Shown: piece after piece, positions 33,137 to 42,078 of the stretch
Position numbering within the stretch: the first letter of the stretch is position 1
Layout: every line of letters starts with the position of its first letter
NCBI GenBank assembly: GCA_022779465.1
Contig: JALFTB010000036.1
Span: forward strand, 1-64,000
DNA length: 64,000 nucleotides
Origin: CAG-533 sp022779465
GTDB taxonomy: Bacteria; Bacillota_I; Bacilli_A; RF39; UBA660
Direction of reading: 5' to 3'
Position numbers and translations under genes: made by a program
The notes under the pieces: model-generated
Databases searched by the model: none
What the model was told of the DNA's origin: nothing
The model's input: the letters and a program-made list of their open reading frames with translations, nothing else

Positions 33137-33225
33137 TTTGTTCTCCTTTCTAGTCTAATTATATATTTTTAGAGAAAATACTCTATAAAATAGTTTTGTA
33201 AGTGGCGCAAATTATTTTAACAAAA

Positions 33226-33246
33226 AAGGAAATTGATTATTTCCTT
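33226..33246 (-). terminator. Terminator of the histidine phosphatase gene
   Basis: AAGGAAAT/ATTTCCTT stem (33239-33246 with 33226-33233 on the minus strand) followed by T-run TTTTTT. Confidence 0.75.
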
Positions 33247-33248
33247 CG

Positions 33249-33878
33249 TTATAATTCTATATTGGTTACAGAAATCACTTGATTATTATCGTCATAATCT
33301 ATTTTAAATACATCGGGGTTATTGAATCTTCTATTTATTACTTCTTTATTATTAAATGTAATATTAAAAGTATTACCATTAAATTCAAAATTACACATTG
33401 TTTGTAGATAAGACATTAAAATCATTCCATGAATAACTAAAACTATTTTGTGATCTTTGCCATTTAGCATTTCATTTAAAAATTCTTGAAAACGTTTATC
33501 TACATCACTTAATGATTCTCCGGTTTTAAATTTTAAATCTTTATTTGTAAATGAATTAGCTGAAAAATTATCTGGTAATTCTGATACTTTATCACAGCCT
33601 AATTTTCTTTCATCGATTCTTTTATCTAACTTAATTTTCAAATTATTCTTTTCTGCTAGATATTTGGCTGTACCAATTGCTCTATAAGAATCGCTTGAAT
33701 AAATTGCATCGATATTATTTAGTTCAGATACATCACATAATTTTTTAGCTTTTTCCTCACCTTCACTTGATAAAATCATATTTCTGTTATAGTCATCCCA
33801 AGAAACATTTTTGTAATCACTATAATTGTCAATTTCAATAAACGGAGCTGAATGTCTAATTAAATATATTGTTTTCAT
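33249..33878 (-). CDS. Histidine phosphatase family protein (phosphoglycerate mutase-like)
   Basis: 209 residues. IYLIRHSAP at the start holds the RH(G/S) motif with the phospho-accepting His, SSDSYRAIGTAKYLAEK the second Arg region, ERKLG, FKTGESLSDVDKRF the Glu, and VLVIHGMILMSYL the late His. These enzymes dephosphorylate varied small metabolites; substrate cannot be inferred. Lies 21 bases downstream of the ORF6N gene in the same direction, possibly cotranscribed. Confidence 0.88.
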   Translation of the reverse strand: MKTIYLIRHSAPFIEIDNYSDYKNVSWDDYNRNMILSSEGEEKAKKLCDVSELNNIDAIYSSDSYRAIGTAKYLAEKNNLKIKLDKRIDERKLGCDKVSELPDNFSANSFTNKDLKFKTGESLSDVDKRFQEFLNEMLNGKDHKIVLVIHGMILMSYLQTMCNFEFNGNTFNITFNNKEVINRRFNNPDVFKIDYDDNNQVISVTNIEL

Positions 33879-33899
33879 ATTAGCCTTTTTTCTATATTT

Positions 33900-34757
33900 T
33901 TATTGTATCACATCATTTATTCTTTTTAGTAATTCTTTGATAAAAATTTCTTCATTTATTTTATTGATATAACTATATTTTTTACCGATATCTTTTAGGG
34001 ACATTCCACTTATGTACACTTCTTTTTTATCTATTATGATATATCTATCATGAAATGGATTATTATCTATGAAACATATATTTTTATATTGAGATTTATA
34101 TTTTTTTATTAATTCTTCATTAAAGTTTTTAGATATCATTATTATTTTAGTATTTATGTCTTTTAATAGGTCTAATAATTCTTTGTTTATGTAGTTATCA
34201 ATAATTATTATTTCTTCGTTTGCATCATTTAAAATATCTAGTAGGATACTATTTGCATCATATATTTTTCCTTCATATATTATTGAACTTTGTTTACTAG
34301 AAAATTTATTAAGTGACTCTTCTAATTTTAATATTCTTTCTTCATGATTTACTAAAATATTATTTTTATTATTGGCTGATAAATATTTTCGCATGTAAAC
34401 AAAAGCATCTATAATTTTCATGCTTACTTCATCAGCAACTTTTGTATGAAGAACTGTAGCTAGCATAGCAACACCTTGTTCAGTAAATACATGAGGTAAA
34501 TATTTACTATGTTTTCCTACTCCGTCAACTTCTAAGGTCCCAGATTGTGACCTTAACTTAATATATTCTTCTTTAGTTAATTGAAACATATATCTTTCTG
34601 GAAATTTTTTGATATGTCTTTTTACAGCTTGATTAATAGTTTTGGTCCCATTAGCACATTCATATAATTTTGCTAAATCAGAATCTAACATAACTTCTAT
34701 TCCTCTTATCTCATAAATTAAATTATCTATTTGTTTTTCTTCTTGTAATTCATTCAT
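33900..34757 (-). CDS. ORF6N-domain protein with a C-terminal PLD-like region
   Basis: 285 residues. The N-terminal ORF6N DNA-binding domain (IRGIEVMLDSDLAKLYE, NQAVKRHIKKFPERYMFQLTKEE, HSKYLPHVFTEQGVAMLATVL) is shared with phage antirepressors. A helical linker follows. The last 120 residues (EEIIIIDNYINKELLDLL, then FHDRYIIIDKKEVYISGMSLKDIGKK) look like a phospholipase D-type half-domain with HDRY in place of HxK. It is preceded by a structured leader. Such genes are widespread, mobile-like and of unclear function. Confidence 0.85.
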   Translation of the reverse strand: MNELQEEKQIDNLIYEIRGIEVMLDSDLAKLYECANGTKTINQAVKRHIKKFPERYMFQLTKEEYIKLRSQSGTLEVDGVGKHSKYLPHVFTEQGVAMLATVLHTKVADEVSMKIIDAFVYMRKYLSANNKNNILVNHEERILKLEESLNKFSSKQSSIIYEGKIYDANSILLDILNDANEEIIIIDNYINKELLDLLKDINTKIIMISKNFNEELIKKYKSQYKNICFIDNNPFHDRYIIIDKKEVYISGMSLKDIGKKYSYINKINEEIFIKELLKRINDVIQ

Positions 34758-34783
34758 AATTCTTCCTTTCTAAAATAAAAAAA

Positions 34784-34807
34784 GAGACATACTTAAAAGT
34801 ATATCTC
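34784..34807 (-). terminator. Terminator at the end of the ORF6N leader
   Basis: Minus-strand 11-bp stem AAGTATATCTC arm (34797-34807) with GAGACATACTT arm (34784-34794), one G-U wobble, followed by a run of T just before the ORF6N ribosome site. Confidence 0.8.
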
Positions 34808-34896
34808 CGCATATATGCATATAAGATCAGTTGCTTAATCTTATAAACCCTAGTCGTTCTAATTGTCATATTAATTTTTAGCAACCTAATTAATAC
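34808..34896 (-). ncRNA. Unclassified pseudoknotted leader RNA upstream of the ORF6N gene
   Basis: On the minus strand ATAAGAT (34838-34844) pairs with ATCTTAT (34821-34827), and the loop AGCAAC (34830-34835) is complementary to the upstream GTTGCT (34880-34885), so a 6-bp pseudoknot can form. GCATATATGC (34809-34818) is a second hairpin. The element is followed by a full terminator 30 bases from the gene start, the layout of a riboswitch or attenuator. I could not match it to a known class. Confidence 0.5.
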
Positions 34897-34902
34897 ATTT
34901 TT

Positions 34903-34908
34903 ATTATA
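34903..34908 (-). promoter_or_regulatory. Extended -10 promoter of the ORF6N leader
   Basis: TATAAT preceded by TGT; a weak TTGTTC -35 lies 17 bases upstream. Confidence 0.65.
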
Positions 34909-34941
34909 ACAAATTGTTATTCTTTGAACAATGAAGGAAAG

Positions 34942-36129
34942 TTAGTTTCTTTTTAAAATACATATTGTTTCCATGTGTTTAGTTCTTGGAAACATGTCTA
35001 AAAGATATATTTCTTTTAGGTTATAATATTCTTTTAGATTATTAATATCTCTAGCTAGAGTTAAAGGATTGCAGCTCATATAAATTAGATTTTGAGGTTT
35101 ATAGTTTAATAATGAAGATAACGTTTCGTTATTTAGTCCACTTCTTGGAGGATCTACAATAATACAATCTATTTCATCTTTTATTTTGTTAAGGTTTGTT
35201 GAATCACCTAGAAGATAATAATTGTTTTGTTTATTCATTTTAGAGTTAGTTATAGCATCTTTAATTGCTTCTGGAACTATTTCAATACCATATAATTTAT
35301 CTTTTTGCATTGGGATACCTAAAGTTCCTACTCCACAATATAAATCTACAATATGCTCATATTTTTCTTTTGATATGATTTTAAATACTTCTTTTAAGAT
35401 GTCTATATTTATTTGAAAGAATGAATTAATATTTACTTTATATAAATACTTATCTATTATTTCTATATAATTATCTTCGCCATAGATTATTTTATTATTA
35501 ACTATGATACCTACTATTTTATTATTTTTGGTTAGAGTATCAATATCTATTTTATAAGAATCTTTAGTATTTATTTTAATTAATATTTCATCATTATAGT
35601 TTGATCTTATGATTATGTCTCCATGTTTGATTTTGAATAGTTCTTTTGATGAAATAATTTTATTTATAGATTCTTTTGCTAATAAGCATTTATCTATTTT
35701 AACAATATTATGAGTTTTTTCATTATAATAGCCCCAATTATAATTATCTATTTTTAATTCAATTTTATTACGATAATTAAACTCTTTAGGTGAGTTTATT
35801 ATTTGGGGATTAATAGTTAGTTTAGCATATTTATTAAAAATATTGATTAAGATGTCTTTTTTGATATTTAGTTCTTCTTGATGATTGATATGTAAGAAGT
35901 TACAACCACCACATTTATCATAGTAAGGACATTTAGGAGTTATTCTTAATGGTGATGGAGTAATTATTTTAGTTATATTTCCGATTAAATAATTCTTTTT
36001 TTCTTCAATTATTTTTACTTCAAGTTCTTCATTTAATAAAGCATTAGGTATAAACATTACCTTGTTATTATAGTGAGATATTCCTCTTCCTTGATGATCA
36101 TATGATTCAATTTTAACTATGATATTCAT
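34942..36129 (-). CDS. rlmCD: 23S rRNA (uracil-C5)-methyltransferase, RlmCD/TrmA family
   Basis: SAM-dependent m5U enzyme. 395 residues: TRAM-like N-terminus, Fe-S ligands CPYYDKCGGC plus a later Cys (IDKCLLAKE), SAM motif IVDLYCGVGTLGIPM, IDCIIVDPPRSGLN, and the catalytic Cys in LIYMSCNPLTLARDINNL. RlmCD in B. subtilis modifies 23S U747 and U1939; assignment to 23S over tRNA is by family resemblance. Overlaps the rluB end by 17 bases. Confidence 0.9.
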   Translation of the reverse strand: MNIIVKIESYDHQGRGISHYNNKVMFIPNALLNEELEVKIIEEKKNYLIGNITKIITPSPLRITPKCPYYDKCGGCNFLHINHQEELNIKKDILINIFNKYAKLTINPQIINSPKEFNYRNKIELKIDNYNWGYYNEKTHNIVKIDKCLLAKESINKIISSKELFKIKHGDIIIRSNYNDEILIKINTKDSYKIDIDTLTKNNKIVGIIVNNKIIYGEDNYIEIIDKYLYKVNINSFFQINIDILKEVFKIISKEKYEHIVDLYCGVGTLGIPMQKDKLYGIEIVPEAIKDAITNSKMNKQNNYYLLGDSTNLNKIKDEIDCIIVDPPRSGLNNETLSSLLNYKPQNLIYMSCNPLTLARDINNLKEYYNLKEIYLLDMFPRTKHMETICILKRN

Positions 36130-36826
36130 ATAGTTTTTTTACTTCCTTTGGAGTTAATTTACGATAATCGCCACTTTTTAAATTATCAGTATTTAAGAAA
36201 GCATACTCTACTCTAGATAATTTATCTACTAGGTATCCAAGTTTATTAAATACTCTTTTAATAATATGATTTCTTCCTTCGACAATGGTTATTTCAATGA
36301 TTGAATAATCTTTTTCTGTATCGTTTTTCTTTATTTTTACTCTGCTAGGAATACATTTAATACCATCTATTTCAATTCCTTCTTTTAATCTTTTATAGTC
36401 GGTTATTGCCATGCATTTATTTAATTTTGCAATATATTTTTTGGGTACAGCATTTGTTGGGTGCATTAGTGTATTTGCTAGGTTACCATCGTTAGTTAAA
36501 ATTATTAGACCAGTAGTATCATAATCTAATCTACCTACTGGATATATTCTTTTATCAGTTGCGATTAAATCAACAACAGTTTTACGATCATGTTCATCTT
36601 TAACTGAACAAATTATGCTTCGAGGTTTATTTAATAAAAAGTAAACATTTTCTTCTTTTGATAAATGAACTTTATTAACAACAATGTCATCATTTGCATT
36701 TACTTTGGTTCCTAATTCAGTTACTTTTTCACCATTAACATATACTTTGCCTTGTTTTATAAATTCTTCTGCTTTTCTTCTTGAACAATATCCTGATTGT
36801 GCGATTACTTTTTGCAATCTTTCCAT
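36113..36826 (-). CDS. rluB: 23S rRNA pseudouridine synthase RluB (RsuA family)
   Basis: 237 residues: S4 RNA-binding domain at 1-60 (RLQKVIAQSGYCSRRKAEEFI), then catalytic YPVGRLDYDTTGLIILTNDG with Asp101 and NHIIKRVFNKLGYLVDKLSRVEY. In B. subtilis rluB follows the dacB-spmA-spmB genes, and the same order is kept here. Its ribosome site TAGGTGA forms the 3' arm of a hairpin whose 5' arm starts in the spmB stop codon, so expression may be attenuated. Confidence 0.93.
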   Translation of the reverse strand: MERLQKVIAQSGYCSRRKAEEFIKQGKVYVNGEKVTELGTKVNANDDIVVNKVHLSKEENVYFLLNKPRSIICSVKDEHDRKTVVDLIATDKRIYPVGRLDYDTTGLIILTNDGNLANTLMHPTNAVPKKYIAKLNKCMAITDYKRLKEGIEIDGIKCIPSRVKIKKNDTEKDYSIIEITIVEGRNHIIKRVFNKLGYLVDKLSRVEYAFLNTDNLKSGDYRKLTPKEVKKLYEYHS

Positions 36827-36870
36827 AAAAAATCACCTATTAGTATTTTAACATATTTTAGGTGATTTTA
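36827..36870 (-). terminator. Hairpin/attenuator between spmB and rluB that covers the rluB ribosome site
   Basis: 11-bp perfect arms AAAATCACCTA (36860-36870) and TAGGTGATTTT (36829-36839), then T-run directly joined to the rluB ATG. The arm TAGGTGA is also the ribosome site. Confidence 0.65.
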
Positions 36871-37386
36871 GAAAAATAAATATATTAAGATAAATGAGGC
36901 AATTATACCAAATAAATCAGCAAATAATCCAGCTGGAAGTGCATATCTACTTTTGGTTATTCCTACACTTCCAAAGTATAGAGCAATTACATAAAGGGTT
37001 GTATCTGATGATCCTTGAATGGTACTAGCTAAAAGTCCCATTATAGAGTCTGGTCCATATTTATTAAAAATATTAACCATTAAGGCTAGAGTACTATTTC
37101 CAGAAACACTTCTTAGAAAACACATTGGGATTATGTCACTTGTTAAGTCAAATTTTGTTAAATATGGGGTTAAAAATGAGAATATATCACTTATGATATT
37201 ACTTTTAACTAGAATATTAACTGCAAAAATCATAGCTACTAAATTAGGAATTATTTTAAAAGTAGTTATTATACCTTCTTTAACACCAATTAGAAATTCA
37301 TCATAGATATTTATTTTGTGTTTAAAACCATAGATTATTATAGTTAAAACTATGATTGGTAAAATAATAAAACTACTTGTTTCCAT
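36868..37386 (-). CDS. spmB: Spore maturation protein B
   Basis: 172-residue integral membrane protein of the nucleoside-recognition (Gate) domain family; with SpmA it is needed for normal spore core dehydration. LIGVKEGIITTFKIIPNLVAMIFAVNILVKS and FLRSVSGNSTLALMVNIFNKYGPDSIMGLLASTIQGSSDTTLYVIALYFGSVGI are typical. Overlaps spmA by 14 bases. Confidence 0.95.
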   Translation of the reverse strand: METSSFIILPIIVLTIIIYGFKHKINIYDEFLIGVKEGIITTFKIIPNLVAMIFAVNILVKSNIISDIFSFLTPYLTKFDLTSDIIPMCFLRSVSGNSTLALMVNIFNKYGPDSIMGLLASTIQGSSDTTLYVIALYFGSVGITKSRYALPAGLFADLFGIIASFILIYLFF

Positions 37387-37957
37387 TTTTGCTCCTTATA
37401 AAGTAATCAAGTGTTAAACCAGCGATTGTTGAGACTGTTGTGGCAAGGATACAGGTTGGTAAAACTGATGTGGGATTTAAACTTCCAGCAGCATGTCTTA
37501 AGGCAATGATTGTAGTAGGAACAATGGTAACACCAGCAGTATTTAAGACTAAAAAAGTTATCATAGGAGTAGATGCTCTTTTTTTGTCATCATTTAATTC
37601 TTGTAACTTTTCCATAGCTTTTAGACCAAATGGTGTCGCAGCACTTCCAAGACCTGCCATGTTGACAGCTATGTTACTAGCAATGTAGCCAATAGATTCA
37701 TGATTTTTAGGAATAGTTGGAAATAATTTTGATAATAATGGTGTCATTAATTTGGCAATTTTTTGAATTAAACCACTCTTTTCAGCGATTTGCATAAGTC
37801 CCATCCAGATAATTAATAATGGTAATAAACTTAAAATAAGATTTATAGAATCTGTGCCTGCATTAATAATTTCAGTATTTATTTCATGAATATTACCAGT
37901 TATAAAACTATAAGTAATACCGATAATAATAAATATTCCCCAAATATGATCTACCAT
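37373..37957 (-). CDS. spmA: Spore maturation protein A
   Basis: 194 residues, Gate-domain membrane protein, partner of SpmB. Motifs: NAGTDSINLILSLLPLLIIWMGLMQIAEKSGLI, LFPTIPKNHESIGYIASNIAVNMAGLGSAATPFGLKAMEKLQELN, NTAGVTIVPTTIIALR. Overlaps both neighbours (dacF end by 7 bases, spmB by 14), so the three proteins are coupled. Expected in the forespore or mother cell during cortex formation. Confidence 0.95.
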   Translation of the reverse strand: MVDHIWGIFIIIGITYSFITGNIHEINTEIINAGTDSINLILSLLPLLIIWMGLMQIAEKSGLIQKIAKLMTPLLSKLFPTIPKNHESIGYIASNIAVNMAGLGSAATPFGLKAMEKLQELNDDKKRASTPMITFLVLNTAGVTIVPTTIIALRHAAGSLNPTSVLPTCILATTVSTIAGLTLDYFIRSKNGNK

Positions 37958-39003
37958 AAATTTAAAATCTTTCTTTTTAGTTTTTGGAAAAATGTTTCTT
38001 TTGGTTTAACATTTTCTTTTTTGATAATATTGGTTTTAAAATATTCCTTCTTATTTAATGTAACTGTTAAGTTACCAATAATATTTGTTACATTAGTGTC
38101 GTAATAATTAATGTTTACTTTAATATTTTTTCTTTCTTCTTTAGTTAAAGACATATTAAATGATTCTTCTATGTAGGTATTATCTATGTTAGTTTTGATT
38201 TTGCCTTTTTTAACTATTTTATAGTTTTTAAGTTTTTTAAAATATTTTTCGTATAATTCTTTATGATCATTAAAGTCATTACCATCATTAAAGGTTACGA
38301 CTGTTAGATTTACTTTGTTTTTTGATGCATTTGTAACTAAGGTTCTTCGGGCTTTTTCAGTAAAACCAGTTTTTCCTCCATTACAATATTTATATTCTTT
38401 TAATAATCTATTTTTATTATGCCATAAATAGGTCTTTATATCGCTTTTAACGGTTATTTCTTTTGTTCCGGTTATTTCCTTATAAACGTTATTTTTGATT
38501 GCGTATGAGGATAATAATGCCATATCATAGGTTGTTGAGATGTTTGCTTTATCTTTTTCTTCTAATCCATGACTATTAATAAAACTTGAATCATTCATAT
38601 TAAGAAAATTAGCGGTTTCATTCATAAGTTTACTAAAGCCTTCCATAGATCCAGCAGTTAAAACAGCAAGAGCAATAGCAGCATCATTACCACTTCTAAG
38701 CATAAGACCATATAGTAATTCTTTTGTTGTTAATTTTTCTTTTACCGATATATAAATACCGCTGCCATAGCTTTTTAAAATTTCTTCTGGCATTTCTTTT
38801 TTGACGTTTAAATTTTCAGTATTATTAATAACTACCATAGCAGTCATTATTTTAGTAATTGATGCGATTAAAGATTTTTTATGAATATTTGATCCTTCTA
38901 AAACTCTGGTAGTATCTGTATCCATTACTATATAACTACTAGCAGATATCGCTTTAACATTAATTGGAATTAATATAATTAATAAAATAATAATCTTTTT
39001 CAT
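37951..39003 (-). CDS. dacF: D-alanyl-D-alanine carboxypeptidase (DacF/DacB-like)
   Basis: Penicillin-binding protein 5-type carboxypeptidase that trims stem peptides of spore cortex peptidoglycan. 350 residues: signal peptide KKIIILLIILIPINVKAIS, active Ser48 in ASITK (SxxK), RSGNDAAIAL (SxN), YCNGGKTGFTEKARRTLV (KTG). The C-terminus is a hydrophobic/basic tail that may lie on the membrane. Starts the dacF-spmA-spmB-rluB set conserved in spore formers; whether it is DacB or DacF by orthology is open. Confidence 0.92.
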   Translation of the reverse strand: MKKIIILLIILIPINVKAISASSYIVMDTDTTRVLEGSNIHKKSLIASITKIMTAMVVINNTENLNVKKEMPEEILKSYGSGIYISVKEKLTTKELLYGLMLRSGNDAAIALAVLTAGSMEGFSKLMNETANFLNMNDSSFINSHGLEEKDKANISTTYDMALLSSYAIKNNVYKEITGTKEITVKSDIKTYLWHNKNRLLKEYKYCNGGKTGFTEKARRTLVTNASKNKVNLTVVTFNDGNDFNDHKELYEKYFKKLKNYKIVKKGKIKTNIDNTYIEESFNMSLTKEERKNIKVNINYYDTNVTNIIGNLTVTLNKKEYFKTNIIKKENVKPKETFFQKLKRKILNLW

Positions 39004-39015
39004 ACTTAATTGTAT

Positions 39016-39042
39016 GAAAAAAGTAGACTCTTAATGTCTACT
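39016..39042 (-). terminator. Terminator between the 114-aa gene and dacF
   Basis: AGTAGAC (39036-39042 on minus) with GTCTACT (39022-39028) then TTTTTTC, 13 bases upstream of dacF. Confidence 0.75.
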
Positions 39043-39062
39043 AATAGATTGATATATATGGA

Positions 39063-39407
39063 TTAATTGGATAGCATCTTACCAATGTTAAATAAAGCAA
39101 AAGATATTTCTTCAAGATGAAATTCATCGTCTAGATCTGCTAAACATAGTTCTAATTCTGAAATAATAGATTCAATTTTTTTATAATCTTTGATTATTAA
39201 ATCAATTTGTTCTTTTTTAAGATAGTCTTGCCATGATTTAATAATTTTGTAAACATAATTTAAATATTTGATTATTTCATTTTTAGATAATTCTAAGTAT
39301 ACTTTTTCTTCTAAGGATGTTGCTTTTTTAAGATCTTTTTCAACAACCGATAATATATATTTTAGATTATCTTGAATATTTTTATTTAAATCTTCTTTTA
39401 TTTCCAT
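39063..39407 (-). CDS. Hypothetical helical protein, 114 aa
   Basis: Not recognised. Soluble, charged, predicted all-helical: LNKNIQDNLKYILSVVEKDLKK, KVYLELSKNEIIKYLNYVYKIIKSWQDYLKKEQIDLI and a C-terminal acidic helix pair. May form a coiled-coil or helical bundle. It stands between the terminators of two convergently spaced units, so it is probably monocistronic. Ribosome site GAAAGGAAAT. Confidence 0.65.
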   Translation of the reverse strand: MEIKEDLNKNIQDNLKYILSVVEKDLKKATSLEEKVYLELSKNEIIKYLNYVYKIIKSWQDYLKKEQIDLIIKDYKKIESIISELELCLADLDDEFHLEEISFALFNIGKMLSN

Positions 39408-39460
39408 ATATTTCCTTTCTTAATTTAAATTATATATATTAAAAAAAATAAATCAATTAA

Positions 39461-39484
39461 AAAGCAGACTTTTTTGTCTACTTT
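39461..39484 (-). terminator. Terminator of the prepilin peptidase unit
   Basis: AAAGTAGAC/GTCTGCTTT stem (39476-39484 with 39461-39469, one G-U pair) followed by TTTTAATTG. Confidence 0.7.
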
Positions 39485-40236
39485 AAATGTAAAAGTGTTA
39501 TTAGAAATTCATAGAAGAAATCATAGTTTAAATATATTATTAATAAGCTAGTAGCAAGAAATGGACCAAATGGTAACATTGTATCTTTATTTTTAATACT
39601 TATATATATTGCATAAGGGAACGCTAAGAATGAGGCTAATATTATATAGAATAATCCTAGGAGTGGGCCTAAGGATAAACCGGAGATAAATGATAACTTT
39701 ATATCTCCTCCACCTAAAGATTCTTTTTTAAATAAGGCATTTCCAAGTAACATGGTTAAATACATTACACCAAATACTATAAGACCATAAATTATGCTTA
39801 TAAAGCAATCTTTATAACCGTTATATATAAATTTTATTATTAATATTAAGATAGTACTTACAATTAAAGGACTATCAGATATTATCATGTATTTTGAGTC
39901 ACTTACAAATATTATTACTACTAAGCTTGATATTACCAAACTAATAAAGAATTCTTCAGATAGTCCAAATATTTTATAACTTATGTAAAATAAGAAACTT
40001 GTTAAGATTTCAATAATTGGATATATAATTGATATTTTTTGTTTACAGTTTTTACATTTTCCACCTAAAAATATATATGATAGGACTGGAATGTTTTCAT
40101 ACCATGATAGTTTATGGTTACATTTAGGACAATGACTTCCTGGTTTTATTATCGATTCGCCATTAGGTATTCTTAATCCGACGACATTATAAAATGATCC
40201 AAGAACTAATCCCAATATTATAATTATTATTTCCAT
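39478..40236 (-). CDS. Type IV prepilin peptidase (A24 family)
   Basis: Membrane aspartyl protease and N-methylase that processes type IV prepilins. 252 residues: first segment with LGSFYNVVGLRIPNGESI, cytoplasmic zinc-type CPKC and CKNC pairs in the 5' loop, catalytic Asp regions FVSDSKYMIISD and LGGGDIKL. Cotranscribed after the PilC-like gene (8 bases apart). The pilin-like protein of 45629 is a likely substrate. Confidence 0.92.
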   Translation of the reverse strand: MEIIIIILGLVLGSFYNVVGLRIPNGESIIKPGSHCPKCNHKLSWYENIPVLSYIFLGGKCKNCKQKISIIYPIIEILTSFLFYISYKIFGLSEEFFISLVISSLVVIIFVSDSKYMIISDSPLIVSTILILIIKFIYNGYKDCFISIIYGLIVFGVMYLTMLLGNALFKKESLGGGDIKLSFISGLSLGPLLGLFYIILASFLAFPYAIYISIKNKDTMLPFGPFLATSLLIIYLNYDFFYEFLITLLHLK

Positions 40237-40244
40237 GAGTGCAC

Positions 40245-41981
40245 CTACTGAATTTGTGCTAGTAATCCAAACATTGGTAGAATTACTGCCATTACAATAC
40301 CACCTACAACAACTGCTAAGAAGATAATCATTGCAGGTTCAATAAAGGCTTTCATGTTATTAATTAATGTTTTATGTTCAACTTGATAATATTCAGCTAC
40401 TTTACTCATCATTTGAGCAAGTTCTCCTGTTGATTCACCGGTTACAATCATATAGTAAGCTACTTCTGGTACGGCCCAATGATTATAAAAGGCAGTACTG
40501 ATTTTGTCACCTTTAGCGATATAGTAAACTGTTCTATACATTATTTTCTTGTAAATTTCATTATTGGTTACTTCGGAAAGTAAGTTCATACTATCAGTAA
40601 TAAATACGTTGTTCTTTAAAAGCGATGAAAAGGTTTTTGCAAAAACACTCATTTCTTTATATATGATTATTTTTCCAAATAGTGGTAATTTCATAGCAAA
40701 GGTTTGTAATTGTATTTTAACTTCTTTAACATTATGATATAAGAATATTAGTATTAATACTATTGCTACAATAATTATAAGTATTTTTATAATATTTTTT
40801 TCTAAAAATGTACTGGCACTAATAATAAATAATGTAAATGGATTTAATTCAGCTCCAGCTGATTCATAAATTCCACTAAATTGAGGAATTACGTATAACA
40901 TAATAAAGGTTACTACTGCAACTGAAAATAAACTTACGATGACTGGATATGTCATGGCATTTATCATTGCTTTTCTGGTATTTTCAATGTCAGTGTAGTA
41001 TTCAGCCATATCATCTAGTGTAGCTTCTAATTCGCCAGTTGCTTCGGCAGTTTTAATCATACTTATTAATAATGCTGGGAATGATGAACCTTGTTTTGAT
41101 AAGGCGCTACTAAATGATTCTCCTAGAGTTAAGTTATAAATGATAGCGTCAAATAATCTTTTCTTTTTAGGGCTACTACTCATTTGTTTACCAAGGATGC
41201 GCATGGCTTCAGTTAAAGGAATTCCTGACTTTAAATATGTTGATAACTGGGTTAGCCAAAAGATAATATCTTTATTTTTTAATTTAACATTTCCGACAAT
41301 TTTAGGATTATAGATGAAATTTATAAAATCTGAGGTTTTAATAGATAAAACTTTATATCCTTCATTTTGTAAAAATGAATAAACTTCCATTTTAGAGAAA
41401 GCAATAAAAATATTACTTACTTTTTTACCAGCAGGATCTTTAGCTACATATTTAAAAACTACTGGTTTTTCACTTCTTAAATTATCTTTTTGAAGACTTT
41501 CAAACAATGCATTTATTTGTTGTTCTTCTTTTTCTTTTTGTTTTTTTACAAAATAAAATTCTTCATATTTCTTTTTAAAATATTCTTTAAGATCAAGAGG
41601 TGTCTTTTCTTCTTTTGGTTGGTTTTCTGAAGTTTTTTCTTCAGTTGGAGAGTCTGATGTATCAAGTTTTATTTCTTCTAGAGGAGCTATTTCTTTTATA
41701 TCGATATTTTTTGATTTAGTTTTACTATATAGTTTGAATATTAAATCCCCTATTTTAGTAAACATGAATATAAATGGATAAAGAATACCATACAAAGTAT
41801 AGTAACAGCCTAGACTAACATATTCTAAAAAGATAAATAATGGACTTAATACTGTAACTATACCAATTATTTCCCAATTTAAGATTTTAATAAAAAAGTC
41901 AACGACATAAAAGATACCTAAGAAAGGTAATTTCAATATATAAAGAAATGTATTCTTTTTTTCTTTCTTTTCTTTAGCCAC
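40245..41981 (-). CDS. PilC/GspF-type inner membrane protein with a long N-terminal extension
   Basis: 578 residues where PilC/GspF/ComGB proteins are about 400. The C-terminal 380 are classic: FWLTQLSTYLKSGIPLTEAMRILGKQM, SFSSALSKQGSSFPALLISMIKTAEATGELEATLDDMAEYY, and the repeat SSLLKNNVFITDSMNLL...MIVTGESTGELAQMMSKVAEYY. The added N-terminus has two hydrophobic segments (about 12-90) and a Lys/Glu-rich stretch (about 95-165). GTG start after AGAGGG. No PilB-type ATPase in the window. Confidence 0.88.
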   Translation of the reverse strand: MAKEKKEKKNTFLYILKLPFLGIFYVVDFFIKILNWEIIGIVTVLSPLFIFLEYVSLGCYYTLYGILYPFIFMFTKIGDLIFKLYSKTKSKNIDIKEIAPLEEIKLDTSDSPTEEKTSENQPKEEKTPLDLKEYFKKKYEEFYFVKKQKEKEEQQINALFESLQKDNLRSEKPVVFKYVAKDPAGKKVSNIFIAFSKMEVYSFLQNEGYKVLSIKTSDFINFIYNPKIVGNVKLKNKDIIFWLTQLSTYLKSGIPLTEAMRILGKQMSSSPKKKRLFDAIIYNLTLGESFSSALSKQGSSFPALLISMIKTAEATGELEATLDDMAEYYTDIENTRKAMINAMTYPVIVSLFSVAVVTFIMLYVIPQFSGIYESAGAELNPFTLFIISASTFLEKNIIKILIIIVAIVLILIFLYHNVKEVKIQLQTFAMKLPLFGKIIIYKEMSVFAKTFSSLLKNNVFITDSMNLLSEVTNNEIYKKIMYRTVYYIAKGDKISTAFYNHWAVPEVAYYMIVTGESTGELAQMMSKVAEYYQVEHKTLINNMKAFIEPAMIIFLAVVVGGIVMAVILPMFGLLAQIQ

Positions 41982-42078
41982 TTAAATGCCCTCTATTCTC
42001 TTATACATTATAACATAAAAAAAATCGATGTAAAATATTTTTATATAATATCATATAATATTTTGAAAGTAGGTTTCT

